Below the pieces are notes generated by a model. It ran no database searches and was not told the origin of the DNA. It saw only the letters and a program-made list of their open reading frames with translations. Below, in pieces: positions 6,665 through 15,809 of a DNA stretch of 55,484 bases. The stretch spans positions 1-55,484 of the forward strand of contig PXRK01000013.1 of NCBI GenBank assembly GCA_003021015.1. Direction: 5' to 3'. The stretch is from Halobacteriales archaeon QS_4_66_20. GTDB lineage: Archaea; Halobacteriota; Halobacteria; Halobacteriales; Haloarculaceae. The position numbers were made by a program, and so were the translations under genes. The first letter of the stretch is position 1. Each line of letters opens with the position of its first letter.

Positions 6665-8059
6665 TTACGGGCCGCTGAAGTCGATCTGGTCCTGTGCCCA
6701 GTCGATCGTCCCGCCCGGCGACTTGCCGCCGTGCAACAGCTGTGCGGCCGCCTGTCCCCAGACGAGCCCGTTCGCGACTGCCGGGTAGTTCAGGGCGCCG
6801 TCATCGCCCGTCGCGACCGGCGGCGTGAAGTTCTCGGCTTCACTTGCGAACATGTCCATCATCCCCTGGTGGACACCGTCCTCCTCGCGGTACCAGTCCG
6901 CGTTCATCCCTGCTTCCGTCGCGGGGATGTAGTCAGCAGCGTTGACCTTCTTGAACTGCCGCTGCTGTTCCTCGGCGTGCCACCACTGCAGGAACTCCCG
7001 GGCCGCATCGTTCTTCTCGGCGTCGGTGTCCCAGACCATATTGCCCTCGAACCAGGCGAACTTCTTCTCGTTGTCCGCGTCGCCGCCGACCGGGAAGAAC
7101 GCGTTTTTGGTGTTCTCTCTGAGTTCCGGCAGGTCCGCGAGGTACAGGTTCGGGATCCACATGCCGATGTACGGGACGGCCGCCGTCGACTCCTGTGAGT
7201 AGGCCGTCGCCGCCTGGTCCCAGCCGAGCCCGTTCCCGTTTGTCGAGTACTCGTAGGCGTTCTGCATCCATTCGTAGGTCTCGATCCCGCGGTCGCGGTC
7301 GTCGCCTGACGCCATCGCCAGTTCGATGTCGGTGCCCGAACCCGCCCAGACGTTCACGTCGTTGTTCCACAGCAGCTGGTTCTGCATCGCGAACGCGAGC
7401 GTGCTCTCGCCGTTGGGGAACTGCAACGCCTTGATGTCCTCCTCCTCTTCGATCCGCTGGGCCTGCTGGAGGTAGTCGCTGAACGTCTCCGGGCTGTCGT
7501 ACAGGTCCGTCCGGTAGTGCCAGGTCATCGGTCCGACGATGCTCACCGCGAAGAACTTCTCCTCGCGGTCGGTGAACGTCCGGAGGTCGTTGTCCTCCGC
7601 GACGCCGGTGATCGGCGCGAGCTTGTCTTCGAGCGCGTACCGGTAGGCCTGCCCGAACGTGTACCAGAGGATGTTTGGCGGGTTCCCGGCGGCCTGGCGC
7701 TTCTGGATCTCTTCCTGTTCGGAGGAGCCGCTCGGCAGCAGCTCCGGCGTGACCTCGATGCTGGAGTGGCTGTCGTTGAACTCGCCGGCCATCTCTTTGA
7801 GCGTGTCCTCCGCCTGGTTGCGGTCGTGTAGCCACGTCAGCTCCACCGACGAACTGCTGCCGTTGTCGGTCGAGTCGCCGTTGCCATTTTCGGAGTCACC
7901 GTTACCGTCCCCGTTGCCGTTCTCGTTGCCGTTCCCGTTCCCATTCCCGTTCCCGTTGCCGGAGTCGTCGTCACCGCCGATACAGCCTGCCAGGGCGATG
8001 GCGCCGGCCACGCCGCTCGTTTTCAAAAACGTTCGCCTCTTCTGGTTGCCGTCGAACAT
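6665..8059 (-). CDS. Extracellular solute-binding lipoprotein of the ABC importer
   Basis: 464 residues. The Tat signal has RRTFLK (residues 8-13) and a lipobox ending at Cys26, so the protein is lipid-anchored outside the cell. Residues about 27-72 are a low-complexity Asn/Gly/Asp linker encoded by hexanucleotide repeats (about 7870-7965), prone to slippage. The rest is a type 1 extracellular binding domain (VELTWLHDRNQAEDTLKEMA onward), as in sugar and glycerol-phosphate binders. It is first in the operon, usual for the most abundant component. Confidence 0.9.
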   Translation of the reverse strand: MFDGNQKRRTFLKTSGVAGAIALAGCIGGDDDSGNGNGNGNGNGNENGNGDGNGDSENGNGDSTDNGSSSSVELTWLHDRNQAEDTLKEMAGEFNDSHSSIEVTPELLPSGSSEQEEIQKRQAAGNPPNILWYTFGQAYRYALEDKLAPITGVAEDNDLRTFTDREEKFFAVSIVGPMTWHYRTDLYDSPETFSDYLQQAQRIEEEEDIKALQFPNGESTLAFAMQNQLLWNNDVNVWAGSGTDIELAMASGDDRDRGIETYEWMQNAYEYSTNGNGLGWDQAATAYSQESTAAVPYIGMWIPNLYLADLPELRENTKNAFFPVGGDADNEKKFAWFEGNMVWDTDAEKNDAAREFLQWWHAEEQQRQFKKVNAADYIPATEAGMNADWYREEDGVHQGMMDMFASEAENFTPPVATGDDGALNYPAVANGLVWGQAAAQLLHGGKSPGGTIDWAQDQIDFSGP

Positions 8060-8114
8060 AGTTGTACCTAATAATATTTTTAGACATTAGGCGTGTGCCC
8101 CCACGGCTGGGAGC

Positions 8115-8122
8115 ATTTATAT
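8115..8122 (-). promoter_or_regulatory. TATA box of the ABC importer operon
   Basis: Reverse-strand ATATAAAT, with transcription predicted to start about 25 bases further left (near 8092), giving a short 5' leader before the ATG at 8059. Confidence 0.55.
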
Positions 8123-8497
8123 GGTGGGCTGGAATCTGGGCGAGCAGGGCGCTGACGGCCTGCTTTCATACCGACTGTTGTTGTACACCCGTGTGGTTAC
8201 CGCCGCCCGTAGCGCGAAATACTGTACAATCATCTGTCAGATCTCGGAATCGGTGATCGATTGTCCGCTCTTCGGTCGAATCACTGGGTACTGTTCATCA
8301 GTATCGTGGGAGCTGTTAGCACGTCTTGCAGAAGAATTAATTAACTCCATGATCATTTCTGATGTATGCATTCGGGCTACCACCCCGGGGCTTGTGTCGC
8401 CAGCGAGCCGCCGCAGCGGTCTCCCAGCAGCCGCAACCGGCCCACAACACTCGCTTTTTTCGGATTTCTCAAATTTCCCTTCGAACCCCGAGCGTAA

Positions 8498-8527
8498 CAC
8501 ACCGGACCGAACGTCCGTCCGGGTGTG
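8498..8527. repeat. Hairpin upstream of E1 alpha
   Basis: CACACCGGAC and GTCCGGGTGTG can pair across a short loop with one bulged base. It lies 83 bases before the E1-alpha ATG. It could be an operator dyad or an RNA hairpin in the leader. Confidence 0.4.
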
Positions 8528-8609
8528 CGCCACCTGACGCGGCAGGCCGTCGCCAACGGTCCCGCGTCCCTGGAATCGCCCACGAACGATAGCTGCGGAC
8601 ACCACGACA

Positions 8610-9755
8610 ATGAACACGCAATACGGACCAGGGCCACACGAGGGCTCGAACGACGAATCGGAGACCGAGTACGTACAGATACTGGACGCGGACGGGAACG
8701 TCCGCCCGGGCGCCGAGGTGCCGGAGCTCGACGACGAGGAGTTGCTGGCGATGTACGAGGCGATCGTGCTCGCGCGGCGGTTCGACCAGCGGGCGATCAG
8801 CCTCCAGCGACAGGGCCGCATCGCGACGTACGCGCCGATGACCGGCCAGGAGGGCGCGCAGGTCGCGACCAGTTTCGCGCTGAGCGGCGAGGACTGGCTG
8901 TTCCCGACCTACCGCGAGCACGCCGCCAAGTACGTCCACGGGGTGTCGCTGTCCTCGCTGCTCCAGCCGCTGTACGGGCACCGCGACGGGTACGCGATCC
9001 CGGACGGCGTCAACGTCATGCCGGAGTACATCCCCATCGCGACGCAGGTGCCACAGGCCATGGGCAAAGCCTGGGGCGACCTGCTCACGGGCCGGACCGA
9101 CCGGGCGGTGCTGTGTCACCTCGGCGACGGCGCCACCTCCGAGGGGGATTTCCACGAGGGGCTGAACTTCGCCGGCGTGTTCGACGTGCCGGCGGTGTTC
9201 GTCTGCAACAACAACCAGTACGCCATCTCGACGCCGAGCGACCGCCAGACGGCCAGCGAGACAATAGCGGTCAAGGCGACGGCCTACGGTGTCGAGGGGG
9301 TGCGCGTCGACGGCCTCGATCCGCTCGCGGTGTACGAGGTGACGCGTCGGGCGCTCACCAGGGCAAAAAACCCCATCGACGACGAGCGCCGGCCGACGCT
9401 CATCGAGGCGGTCCAGTACCGCTACGGCGCCCACACCACGTCGGACGATCCCTCCGTGTACCGCGACGAGGAGGAGGCCGAACTGTGGCGCGAGCGCGAC
9501 CCCGTCGACCGCATGGCGACGTTCCTCGAATCGCGGGGGATCCTCACCGAGGAGCGCGCGGCGGCCATCGAGGACCGCGTCGAGGCGCAGATTCAAGAGG
9601 CCATCGACTCGGCCGAGGCCGACGAGACCGAGCCCGACGCCATCTTCGAGCACGTCTACGAGGAGCCCTCCGAGCGCCTCGACCAGCAGCGCGCCGAACT
9701 CGACCGCCTGCGCGAGAAGTACGGCGACGACCCGTTCTCGGAGGTGTTACAGTGA
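8610..9755 (+). CDS. 2-oxoacid (pyruvate-type) dehydrogenase E1 component, alpha subunit
   Basis: 381 residues of the ThDP-dependent E1-alpha family. It has the ThDP motif HLGDGATSEGDFHEGLNFAG ending in NN at about 170-200, a conserved entrance region (MTGQEGAQV, FPTYREHAAKYVHG), and the phosphorylation-loop-like YRYGAHTTSDDPSVYR. The family decarboxylates a 2-oxoacid and transfers the acyl group to lipoyl-E2. The beta subunit follows immediately. No E2 or E3 gene follows, so the partners must lie elsewhere if the complex is complete. Substrate (pyruvate, branched-chain 2-oxoacid or acetoin) is unresolved. Confidence 0.88.
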   Translation: MNTQYGPGPHEGSNDESETEYVQILDADGNVRPGAEVPELDDEELLAMYEAIVLARRFDQRAISLQRQGRIATYAPMTGQEGAQVATSFALSGEDWLFPTYREHAAKYVHGVSLSSLLQPLYGHRDGYAIPDGVNVMPEYIPIATQVPQAMGKAWGDLLTGRTDRAVLCHLGDGATSEGDFHEGLNFAGVFDVPAVFVCNNNQYAISTPSDRQTASETIAVKATAYGVEGVRVDGLDPLAVYEVTRRALTRAKNPIDDERRPTLIEAVQYRYGAHTTSDDPSVYRDEEEAELWRERDPVDRMATFLESRGILTEERAAAIEDRVEAQIQEAIDSAEADETEPDAIFEHVYEEPSERLDQQRAELDRLREKYGDDPFSEVLQ

Positions 9756-10810
9756 GCGCGACTGACGACGGCACGCGGGGACCGCCCACTGACGCGGCGG
9801 TCAGCGACGAGGCGGTGACCGACTCCGACGGCGCCGAGGAGCTGACGCTCGTCGAGGCGGTCTGTGACGGCCTCCACACGGAGATGGCCCGCGACGACAG
9901 CGTGATGGTGCTCGGCGAGGATGTCGGCAAGAACGGCGGCGTCTTCCGGGCGACCGAGGCGCTGTACGAGGAGTACGGCGCCGATCGGGTCGTCGACACG
10001 CCGCTGGCCGAGTCGGGGATCGTCGGCGCCTCGATCGGCCTCTCGCTGGCGGGGATGCGCCCCGTCGCCGAGATGCAGTTCATGGGCTTTTCCTACCCCG
10101 CGTTCGACCAGCTCGTGAGCCACGCCGCCCGCCTGCGCGCACGCAGCCGCGGTCAGTACTCGGTCCCCATGGTCGTCCGCATGCCCTACGGCGGCGGCAT
10201 CAAGGCGCCGGAACACCACTCCGAGTCCAAGGAGGCGTTTTTCGCCCACGAGCCCGGCCTGAAGGTCGTCACGCCGAGCACCCCCCGCGACGCCAAGGGG
10301 TTGATCGCGGCGTCGGTCCGCGACCCCGACCCGGTCGTGGTGCTCGAACCCAAGCTGATCTACCGGGCGTTCCGTGAGCCGGTCCCGGAGGAGTCTTACG
10401 AGATCCCCCTCGGGACCGCGGCGGTCCGCCGCGAGGGCGAGGACGTCTCGGTGTTCACCTGGGGGGCGATGACTCAGCCGTCGCTGATCGCCGCCGAGGA
10501 GCTCGCCGCGGAGGGGATCGACGTCGAGGTGGTCGACCTGCGCAGCCTCTCGCCGCTGGACACCGAGACGATCGCCGACTCGTTCAAGAAGACCGGCCGC
10601 GCGGCGGTCGTCCACGAGGCGCCCCGGACCGCCGGTCTCGGCGCCGAGATCGCGGCGACCATCCAGGAGGAGGCGCTCGTCTACCAGGAGGCGCCGGTCA
10701 AGCGGATCACGGGCTACGACGCCCCGATGCCGCTGCACGCCGTCGAGAACTACTACCTCCCGCAGGCCGTCCGCATCCGGGACGGCATCCGCGAAACCGT
10801 CGAGTTCTGA
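9752..10810 (+). CDS. 2-oxoacid dehydrogenase E1 component, beta subunit
   Basis: 352 residues from GTG 9752, which overlaps the E1-alpha stop in a GTGA junction, so translation is coupled. An acidic Ser/Thr/Asp-rich N-terminal stretch of about 30 residues precedes the transketolase pyrimidine-binding domain (EELTLVEAVCDGLHTEMARD, GEDVGKNGGVFRAT). The C-terminal transketolase domain follows (PLDTETIADSFKKTGRAAVVHEA). Together with the alpha subunit it forms the alpha2beta2 E1. The frame is open far upstream inside E1-alpha, but similarity starts near the GTG. Confidence 0.88.
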   Translation: MSATDDGTRGPPTDAAVSDEAVTDSDGAEELTLVEAVCDGLHTEMARDDSVMVLGEDVGKNGGVFRATEALYEEYGADRVVDTPLAESGIVGASIGLSLAGMRPVAEMQFMGFSYPAFDQLVSHAARLRARSRGQYSVPMVVRMPYGGGIKAPEHHSESKEAFFAHEPGLKVVTPSTPRDAKGLIAASVRDPDPVVVLEPKLIYRAFREPVPEESYEIPLGTAAVRREGEDVSVFTWGAMTQPSLIAAEELAAEGIDVEVVDLRSLSPLDTETIADSFKKTGRAAVVHEAPRTAGLGAEIAATIQEEALVYQEAPVKRITGYDAPMPLHAVENYYLPQAVRIRDGIRETVEF

Positions 10811-11061
10811 CGTCTCCGGCTCGTGCCCGTGTACCCTGTGGTACGTGCGCCGACACTACTTCGGTGCTCGCGCACAGACGGATGACTGTGGCGTTCTGAC
10901 ACTGGCTCGGCTGGCGAACGACCCCCTCGATCGGTTGGTGGGTTGCCGGGATTGGTTCGGTACACGACAGAAACGATGTAATCGGGAGCATCTACGTTTC
11001 ACAGTCTCTCTACGCGCTCCACCAGCATAAGGTGCGAAGTCAAGAACGGATTCACTCTTGA

Positions 11062-12573
11062 TCAAGTCATCGAAGCCGTCACTCGGTAAGTCATGTTTCG
11101 ATACTCGAAGACAGATTCATCGTCAGCGTCGTCCAGCACTTCGCGCACGGTTGCCTGATCGGTTCGCACGTAGATTTCTTCTCGACTGTCTTTCGCGGTG
11201 AACAGCGGTAGCGAGTTCCAGAGCACCCGAAAGCGCCGGCGCGGAAGCTGTTCAGGCAGGAGGCGTTTGTCAGGAGTCTCATCTGTGGGCGTGACTACGG
11301 CAGTTGCCGGTCGACTCGCGTCAGCGTGGTTTGGCATCGTCACTACGGTCGTCAGGCCGTCCTCCGTTACCGTGGCCCTCTCTTCGATGTCGAGTGTGAC
11401 GTCCGGCGCCTCGACCTCAAACATCGCCGCGTGGGTCCGAGGTTCCTCGGTGCTGAACCTGAGTTCATATGCGTAGGTTCCACCGCCGATGTACCCGACC
11501 GTCCGTGCCTCGATGTCGATAGGCTCGCCGTGGAACAGCGCGAGAGTGGACTGATCACGTTCGCCAGGCCCGAGAACGGTAGCAGGTTGCGGCCACTGCC
11601 AGGGAGCAATCGGGAACCACTCGCCCTCAACAAGTTTGTGGACACGCCAGTAGCGCGGGTTGCCCAGCATCGGCTCGGCGCTACGGTTGCGGAGTTCGAA
11701 CTTGATCGTTCCCGGTAACTCAACGGTCTCGGTGGCTGGTTGCACGTAACGGGTCGTCCCGGGGCTCGCGTTGTGGAACCACGCCATCCGCTCAGCGCCC
11801 ACCAGGTATGGTGGGTTGACATCTTCAAACTGCGATCTGCCCTGCGGTCCTGGCTCGTCGGTCGGCCACACGACGAGTTCAAATCCGGTATAGCTACCGG
11901 GCGGAAATTGATATCGGCCAGGTTCGACGGGAGATTTGTCACGAACTGGTGGGGCGAAAACGTAGTATTCGGCGGTGAATGCACGCTCCGGGGGGAGCGT
12001 GAGCGTTTTTGGAAACCAGTCCTCGGCTAGGGTCGCGACGCGCCACCTCCCTTCATCGTCGCGCTCGTACTCTGGAACAGTCTCGACAAACGGGTGGTCT
12101 TCCGTTGGTGCTAGATAGATTGTGTTTTGTTCGACGGACCAACCGACGGGTGGGTTATCCATGACCACCAGCCGATAGGGTCTGATCGTCTGTTTGTACG
12201 ACAGCCGGTTCTTCACAACCACCGTGAGCGTCGCCGGCGAATCGACAGTTGCGCCTGAAATCATGTCCATCTCGACGGCAAGTCCGTCTGTCGTCTGGAC
12301 TTCGCCTACGGCCGTCGCCGAAAGCGGTACTGTATCGAAATCCACGACAGTCCGTGTGTCTGGGAGTGCAACGCTATCGAACTCATGCCAGATATCATCA
12401 TCGTCTGAACTTTGGTTCAACTCTTGCTCCGTCGTATTCTCAGAGGTTGGCGTCGGTGTATTTCCGGTAGATTGGGGAGTAGTTGATCTATCATCGGCAT
12501 TCTCATTTCCAGAGAATGTACTACACCCCGCAAAGAGGGCTACACCGGCAGCGAGGACTGATCGACGTCGCAT
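11062..12573 (-). CDS. Tat lipoprotein of unknown function
   Basis: 503 residues. The N-terminus MRRRSVLAAG with lipobox FAGC (Cys17) marks a Tat-exported lipoprotein, followed by an Asn/Thr/Ser-rich, probably glycosylated linker to about residue 55. The body is beta-rich, with several stretches typical of immunoglobulin-like folds (PATLTVVVKNRLSYKQTIRP, TIKFELRNRSAEP). I recognise no enzyme motif. It is flanked by intergenic DNA on both sides and is probably monocistronic. Confidence 0.7.
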   Translation of the reverse strand: MRRRSVLAAGVALFAGCSTFSGNENADDRSTTPQSTGNTPTPTSENTTEQELNQSSDDDDIWHEFDSVALPDTRTVVDFDTVPLSATAVGEVQTTDGLAVEMDMISGATVDSPATLTVVVKNRLSYKQTIRPYRLVVMDNPPVGWSVEQNTIYLAPTEDHPFVETVPEYERDDEGRWRVATLAEDWFPKTLTLPPERAFTAEYYVFAPPVRDKSPVEPGRYQFPPGSYTGFELVVWPTDEPGPQGRSQFEDVNPPYLVGAERMAWFHNASPGTTRYVQPATETVELPGTIKFELRNRSAEPMLGNPRYWRVHKLVEGEWFPIAPWQWPQPATVLGPGERDQSTLALFHGEPIDIEARTVGYIGGGTYAYELRFSTEEPRTHAAMFEVEAPDVTLDIEERATVTEDGLTTVVTMPNHADASRPATAVVTPTDETPDKRLLPEQLPRRRFRVLWNSLPLFTAKDSREEIYVRTDQATVREVLDDADDESVFEYRNMTYRVTASMT

Positions 12574-12834
12574 GCTCTCTGTATCACACCCATGAAAATA
12601 AATGTGGTGCTTAGGTTTTATATATAATAATTAATTTATATATTATTTTATATTATATAAAATTTAGACTGTGATATCGAGTTCTGGGCGAGACACGCAA
12701 ATCGGTGTTTCACGCGTTTCAGCACGCTCCCGCGGTGGAACTCTCCTCGTACTCGCGTCCGACAGTATGAGCACCGCGTAGCCGGCCCAAGTCACATATA
12801 AACGTGCCCGCTAGTGGTGAAGAACGGCCGCCAC
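12574..12834. other. Divergent intergenic region with an extreme AT block
   Basis: Holds the promoter of the leftward lipoprotein and of the rightward membrane protein (TATA-like ACATATAAA near 12794-12802). Positions about 12614-12664 are almost purely A/T with mirrored TATATA/TTATAT stretches, against roughly 65 percent GC around it. It could be an easily melted promoter block or a remnant of foreign DNA. Confidence 0.5.
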
Positions 12835-14046
12835 ATGACCGATCCGGAACCGATCCCGCCCGCGGAGTTCTCGGCCGCGCTGGAGGCCCTCGACCGGGCG
12901 GCGTTCGCGTCGTTCGTCGGCGAACTCCGAGCGGTGACGGCCGACGAGGTCGACGTTGACCCGCCGCTCGTGACCGTCCAAACGGGCGAGACCCGGACCG
13001 AACTGCTGGTCGGTGCGCCCGACGCCGATCCGGGGATCGATCCGGACGGGGTCGACGGCATCGTGACGACAGCCAGGGAGCCGTCGGACATCGACGTCGA
13101 CGCTTCACTCATCACTCCGTCGGATCTGCGCCAGCGGCTGCTGTGGTCGCTCCGGGTCGACGACGCCCAGGCGCTGTGTGAGCGAACGCTTGGGGTGCCG
13201 GCGTACTCGACCAGGTACGCCGACTCGCCGCCGGCCCCGGAGCCGAGTGCCCGCGATCCAGCACGGCAGAATCCGCCGCAGGGCGAGTCCCCGCCGCGCC
13301 GGGTCGGGCGGCCGGTGGTGCTGGTGGGGCTGCTCGCGCTCCTCGTCCTCGCGGCGGGTGTGGGCGCTGTGTACGTCGCCGGCGCTGGTGACTCCATCAC
13401 CGCGCTTCTCGGTGGCGACGACGCCGGCAGCGACGACGCCGGCAGCGACGACGCCGGCAGCGACGACGCCGGTAGCGACCAGGCGAGGGTAACCGCGTCA
13501 GCGACCCGGGACGTCGGCCTCGAACCAACCTGTAACCGGTCGTATCTCCACGTCGTCCAGATCCAGATGAACGCGCTGAAGTACAACAACGAGACGACGA
13601 ACGACGGCATCCGGACGGTCCGGCAGTTCGCGTCGCCGTCGAACCGCCGGGCCGTGGGCAGTGTCAGTGACTACGCCCGACTGATCAGCGACGGGTCCTT
13701 CGCCCCGATGCTCTCCTGGGACAGCGTCAGGTACACGCCGGAGCGGGTCAACGATACGGCCTGGGTCGAGGTCATCACGTTCGAGAACGCCACCGAGACC
13801 GGACGCTACGAGTTCAGGCTGACCAGGCTCGGATCCGACACCGAACGGTACGAGGGCTGCTGGATGACCGACAGTGTCAGGAGGGCACTGACGACTGACG
13901 GCAGGGATGCTATACAGCCGGACGTGATATCCATCGACAGAGCAAAGTCCGGGGCACGAGATGCATCGGCTATGGTCAAACTGGTCCAGTTCATGGACGC
14001 CACCGAGCGCATGATCGTCGAGGAGACGGTCCACGTCGACGGATGA
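12835..14046 (+). CDS. Single-pass membrane protein with pentapeptide GSDDA repeats, unknown function
   Basis: 403 residues from ATG 12835 (an in-frame GTG at 12814 is less likely). A cytosolic N-terminal domain of about 130 residues is followed by a Pro-rich linker, one transmembrane helix (about 160-183), four tandem DDAGS units (195-214) and an extracellular domain of about 190 residues. That domain (NAVKYNNET-like start, then SVRYTPERVNDTAWVEVITF) looks like a small alpha/beta, NTF2-like fold, by impression only. The stop overlaps the next gene by 4 bases. The 3' part contains a 17-base match to the inverted-repeat element ends (13912-13928), read in frame. Confidence 0.65.
   Translation: MTDPEPIPPAEFSAALEALDRAAFASFVGELRAVTADEVDVDPPLVTVQTGETRTELLVGAPDADPGIDPDGVDGIVTTAREPSDIDVDASLITPSDLRQRLLWSLRVDDAQALCERTLGVPAYSTRYADSPPAPEPSARDPARQNPPQGESPPRRVGRPVVLVGLLALLVLAAGVGAVYVAGAGDSITALLGGDDAGSDDAGSDDAGSDDAGSDQARVTASATRDVGLEPTCNRSYLHVVQIQMNALKYNNETTNDGIRTVRQFASPSNRRAVGSVSDYARLISDGSFAPMLSWDSVRYTPERVNDTAWVEVITFENATETGRYEFRLTRLGSDTERYEGCWMTDSVRRALTTDGRDAIQPDVISIDRAKSGARDASAMVKLVQFMDATERMIVEETVHVDG
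13417..13476 (+). repeat. Four tandem 15-bp units in the membrane protein gene
   Basis: Four near-identical 15-base units encode DDAGS four times directly after the transmembrane helix. Copy number can change by slippage without breaking the frame and would alter the length of an acidic extracellular stalk. Confidence 0.85.
13912..13928 (+). repeat. Solitary end of the inverted-repeat element inside a coding region
   Basis: ATACAGCCGGACGTGAT matches the left ends of the elements at 23214 and 41089 at 15-16 of 17 positions and is translated as part of AIQPDVIS. No matching right end is present downstream. Confidence 0.5.
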
Positions 14047-15737
14047 CCGCGACCGCAGCAGCCGTCGTCGCCATCCTGGAGGATCTGGACGTCGAGTACC
14101 TCTTTGGCTACCCCGGCGGGCGCGTGATCGAACTGCTTGAGTACCTGCCCGACTCCGAGGTCGACGTCGTGCGGCCCCGCGACGAGCGCGAGGCCAGCGT
14201 GATGGCCGAGGTGCACGGCCGACTGACTGGCGAACCCGCCGTCCTCGCCGGGCAGGGGCCGTGGATCGGCAGCCTCGGCATGATGGGCCAGATGGAGGCG
14301 CGGCTGGCCTCCTCGCCGATGGTCGTGCTGACGGAGGCCTCCGAGCGGGGCGAGTACTCGACGCTGGCGCCCTACCAGCAGTCCCGCGGCGACTACGGCG
14401 GGCTGTCGCTGCCCTCGATCCTCGACGGCGTCGCCAAGGAGTGGTGGTTCCCGCGCACACCCACGGAGACGCTCCGGTCCGTGCAACTGGCGTTCAAGCA
14501 CGCGGTCGCCAACCGCCCCGGCCCGACAGCGGTCATCTTCGACGGCGACGCCATCGGCGACGACGTCCCCGAGGACCCGACGCCGCCAGCCTGGGACGCC
14601 AGCGAGCAGGCCCAGACCTGGGACGCCGCCCCCACCGAGGAGGACGTCGCAGTAGCAGTCGACGCCCTCGAAGCGGCCGAGCGACCCGTGATCGTCGCGG
14701 GAAACGGTGTCCACGCTGCCCAGGCCTACGACGAACTCGCCGCGGTCGCCCAGGCGTACGACTGTGCGGTTGCGACCTCCTATCTGGGGAAGTCGACGTA
14801 CCCCGAGACCGCCGAGCGCGCGGTCGGCGTGATGGGCTCGTTCGGCCACGAGGGCGCCAACCGGGTCGTCAGCGAGGCCGACACGCTGCTGGTCGTCGGC
14901 TGCCGGATGAACCCGATGGACACGAACTGGCAGGCACCCGAGTTCATCCGGCCCGACGAGCAGACCATCGTCCACGCCGATGTCGACACCCGCAACGCGG
15001 GCTGGGTGTACCCCGCCGACGTGGGGCTGATCGGCGACGCCGCCCAGAGCCTCGGCGCACTCGTCGACGCCGGCGGCGCCGAGAACGGCTGGGCGACCGA
15101 GCGCGCGGCCGACGCCCGCGAGTGGTTCGCGGCGCCGGCCTGCGAGTCCGACGCCGTCCCGATCAAACCCCAGCGCGCGGTCAAAGAAATTCAGGGTGCC
15201 GTCGACGAGGACACCATCGTCACCGCGGACTCGGGGAACAACCGATTCTGGCTGCTGTACTACCTGCAGACGCCAGCCACGCGCACCTACTTCGGGAGCG
15301 GCGGCGTCGGCGGCATGGGCTGGGCGGTCCCCGCCGCGGTCTCGGCGGCGCTGACCACCGACGACGACGTGATCGGCGTCGCCGGCGACGGCGGGTTCGC
15401 GATGACGATGAACAGCGTCGAGACCGCCGTCGAGTACGGCGTCGCGCCGACGTTCGTCGTGCTCAACGACACCAGCCTCGGGATGGTCCGCCAGATGCAG
15501 GACGACCACGAGATCGCGGGCGTGGAGTTCCACGACACCGACTTCCTGAAGGTGGCGGAGGCGTTCGGCGCCGTCGGCACGCGCATCACCGACCCCGGCG
15601 ACCTCGGCGGGGCACTCGAAGCCGGCAAAGCCGCGGAGACGCCACACGTGCTCGACGTCCGCATCGACCGCGAGGAGGAGATGGCCGACCAGCTCGCCTC
15701 GTCGTTCTACGAGTCGGTCGGCGGCCTCCACGAGTAA
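14043..15737 (+). CDS. Thiamine-diphosphate enzyme, acetolactate-synthase-like
   Basis: 564 residues in the three-domain ThDP layout: pyrimidine-binding domain with FGYPGGR near 21-27 and the activating Glu48 (RDERE), a central domain, and the pyrophosphate domain with GDGGFAMTMNSVETAVEYG from 448 ending in LND near 477. Length and order match acetolactate synthase, glyoxylate carboligase and related decarboxylases. The usual RHEQGA is RDEREA here, and no small regulatory subunit gene lies nearby, so a different 2-oxoacid substrate than in valine synthesis is likely. The ATG overlaps the upstream stop by 4 bases. Confidence 0.82.
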   Translation: MTATAAAVVAILEDLDVEYLFGYPGGRVIELLEYLPDSEVDVVRPRDEREASVMAEVHGRLTGEPAVLAGQGPWIGSLGMMGQMEARLASSPMVVLTEASERGEYSTLAPYQQSRGDYGGLSLPSILDGVAKEWWFPRTPTETLRSVQLAFKHAVANRPGPTAVIFDGDAIGDDVPEDPTPPAWDASEQAQTWDAAPTEEDVAVAVDALEAAERPVIVAGNGVHAAQAYDELAAVAQAYDCAVATSYLGKSTYPETAERAVGVMGSFGHEGANRVVSEADTLLVVGCRMNPMDTNWQAPEFIRPDEQTIVHADVDTRNAGWVYPADVGLIGDAAQSLGALVDAGGAENGWATERAADAREWFAAPACESDAVPIKPQRAVKEIQGAVDEDTIVTADSGNNRFWLLYYLQTPATRTYFGSGGVGGMGWAVPAAVSAALTTDDDVIGVAGDGGFAMTMNSVETAVEYGVAPTFVVLNDTSLGMVRQMQDDHEIAGVEFHDTDFLKVAEAFGAVGTRITDPGDLGGALEAGKAAETPHVLDVRIDREEEMADQLASSFYESVGGLHE

Positions 15738-15809
15738 CGGGGCGCGACTGTGTATCGCCGAGAGCGAGTTCGAATCACTTATCGGGCAGGCACGGTTACC
15801 TGATGGGGA

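Larger units (their letters stand above)
8060..8609. other. 550-base intergenic region between divergent operons
   Basis: No gene with haloarchaeal codon use is visible; the open frames here are short and non-acidic. On the left, the reverse-strand TATA box ATATAAAT (8115-8122) lies 56 bases before the binding-protein ATG, implying a leader of about 30 bases. A hairpin sits at 8498-8527 on the E1-alpha side. The middle, including an AT-rich stretch near 8336-8350, shows nothing I can name. Confidence 0.6.

Noticed and set aside
8121..8537. Possible small gene between the ABC importer and E1 alpha
   Set aside because: Composition is not acidic, no good start context, and it spans the promoter region and a hairpin.
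14043..15737. Assignment as acetolactate synthase ilvB
   Set aside because: No ilvN or ilvC nearby and the activation-site motif is RDEREA; kept as ThDP enzyme of unknown substrate.
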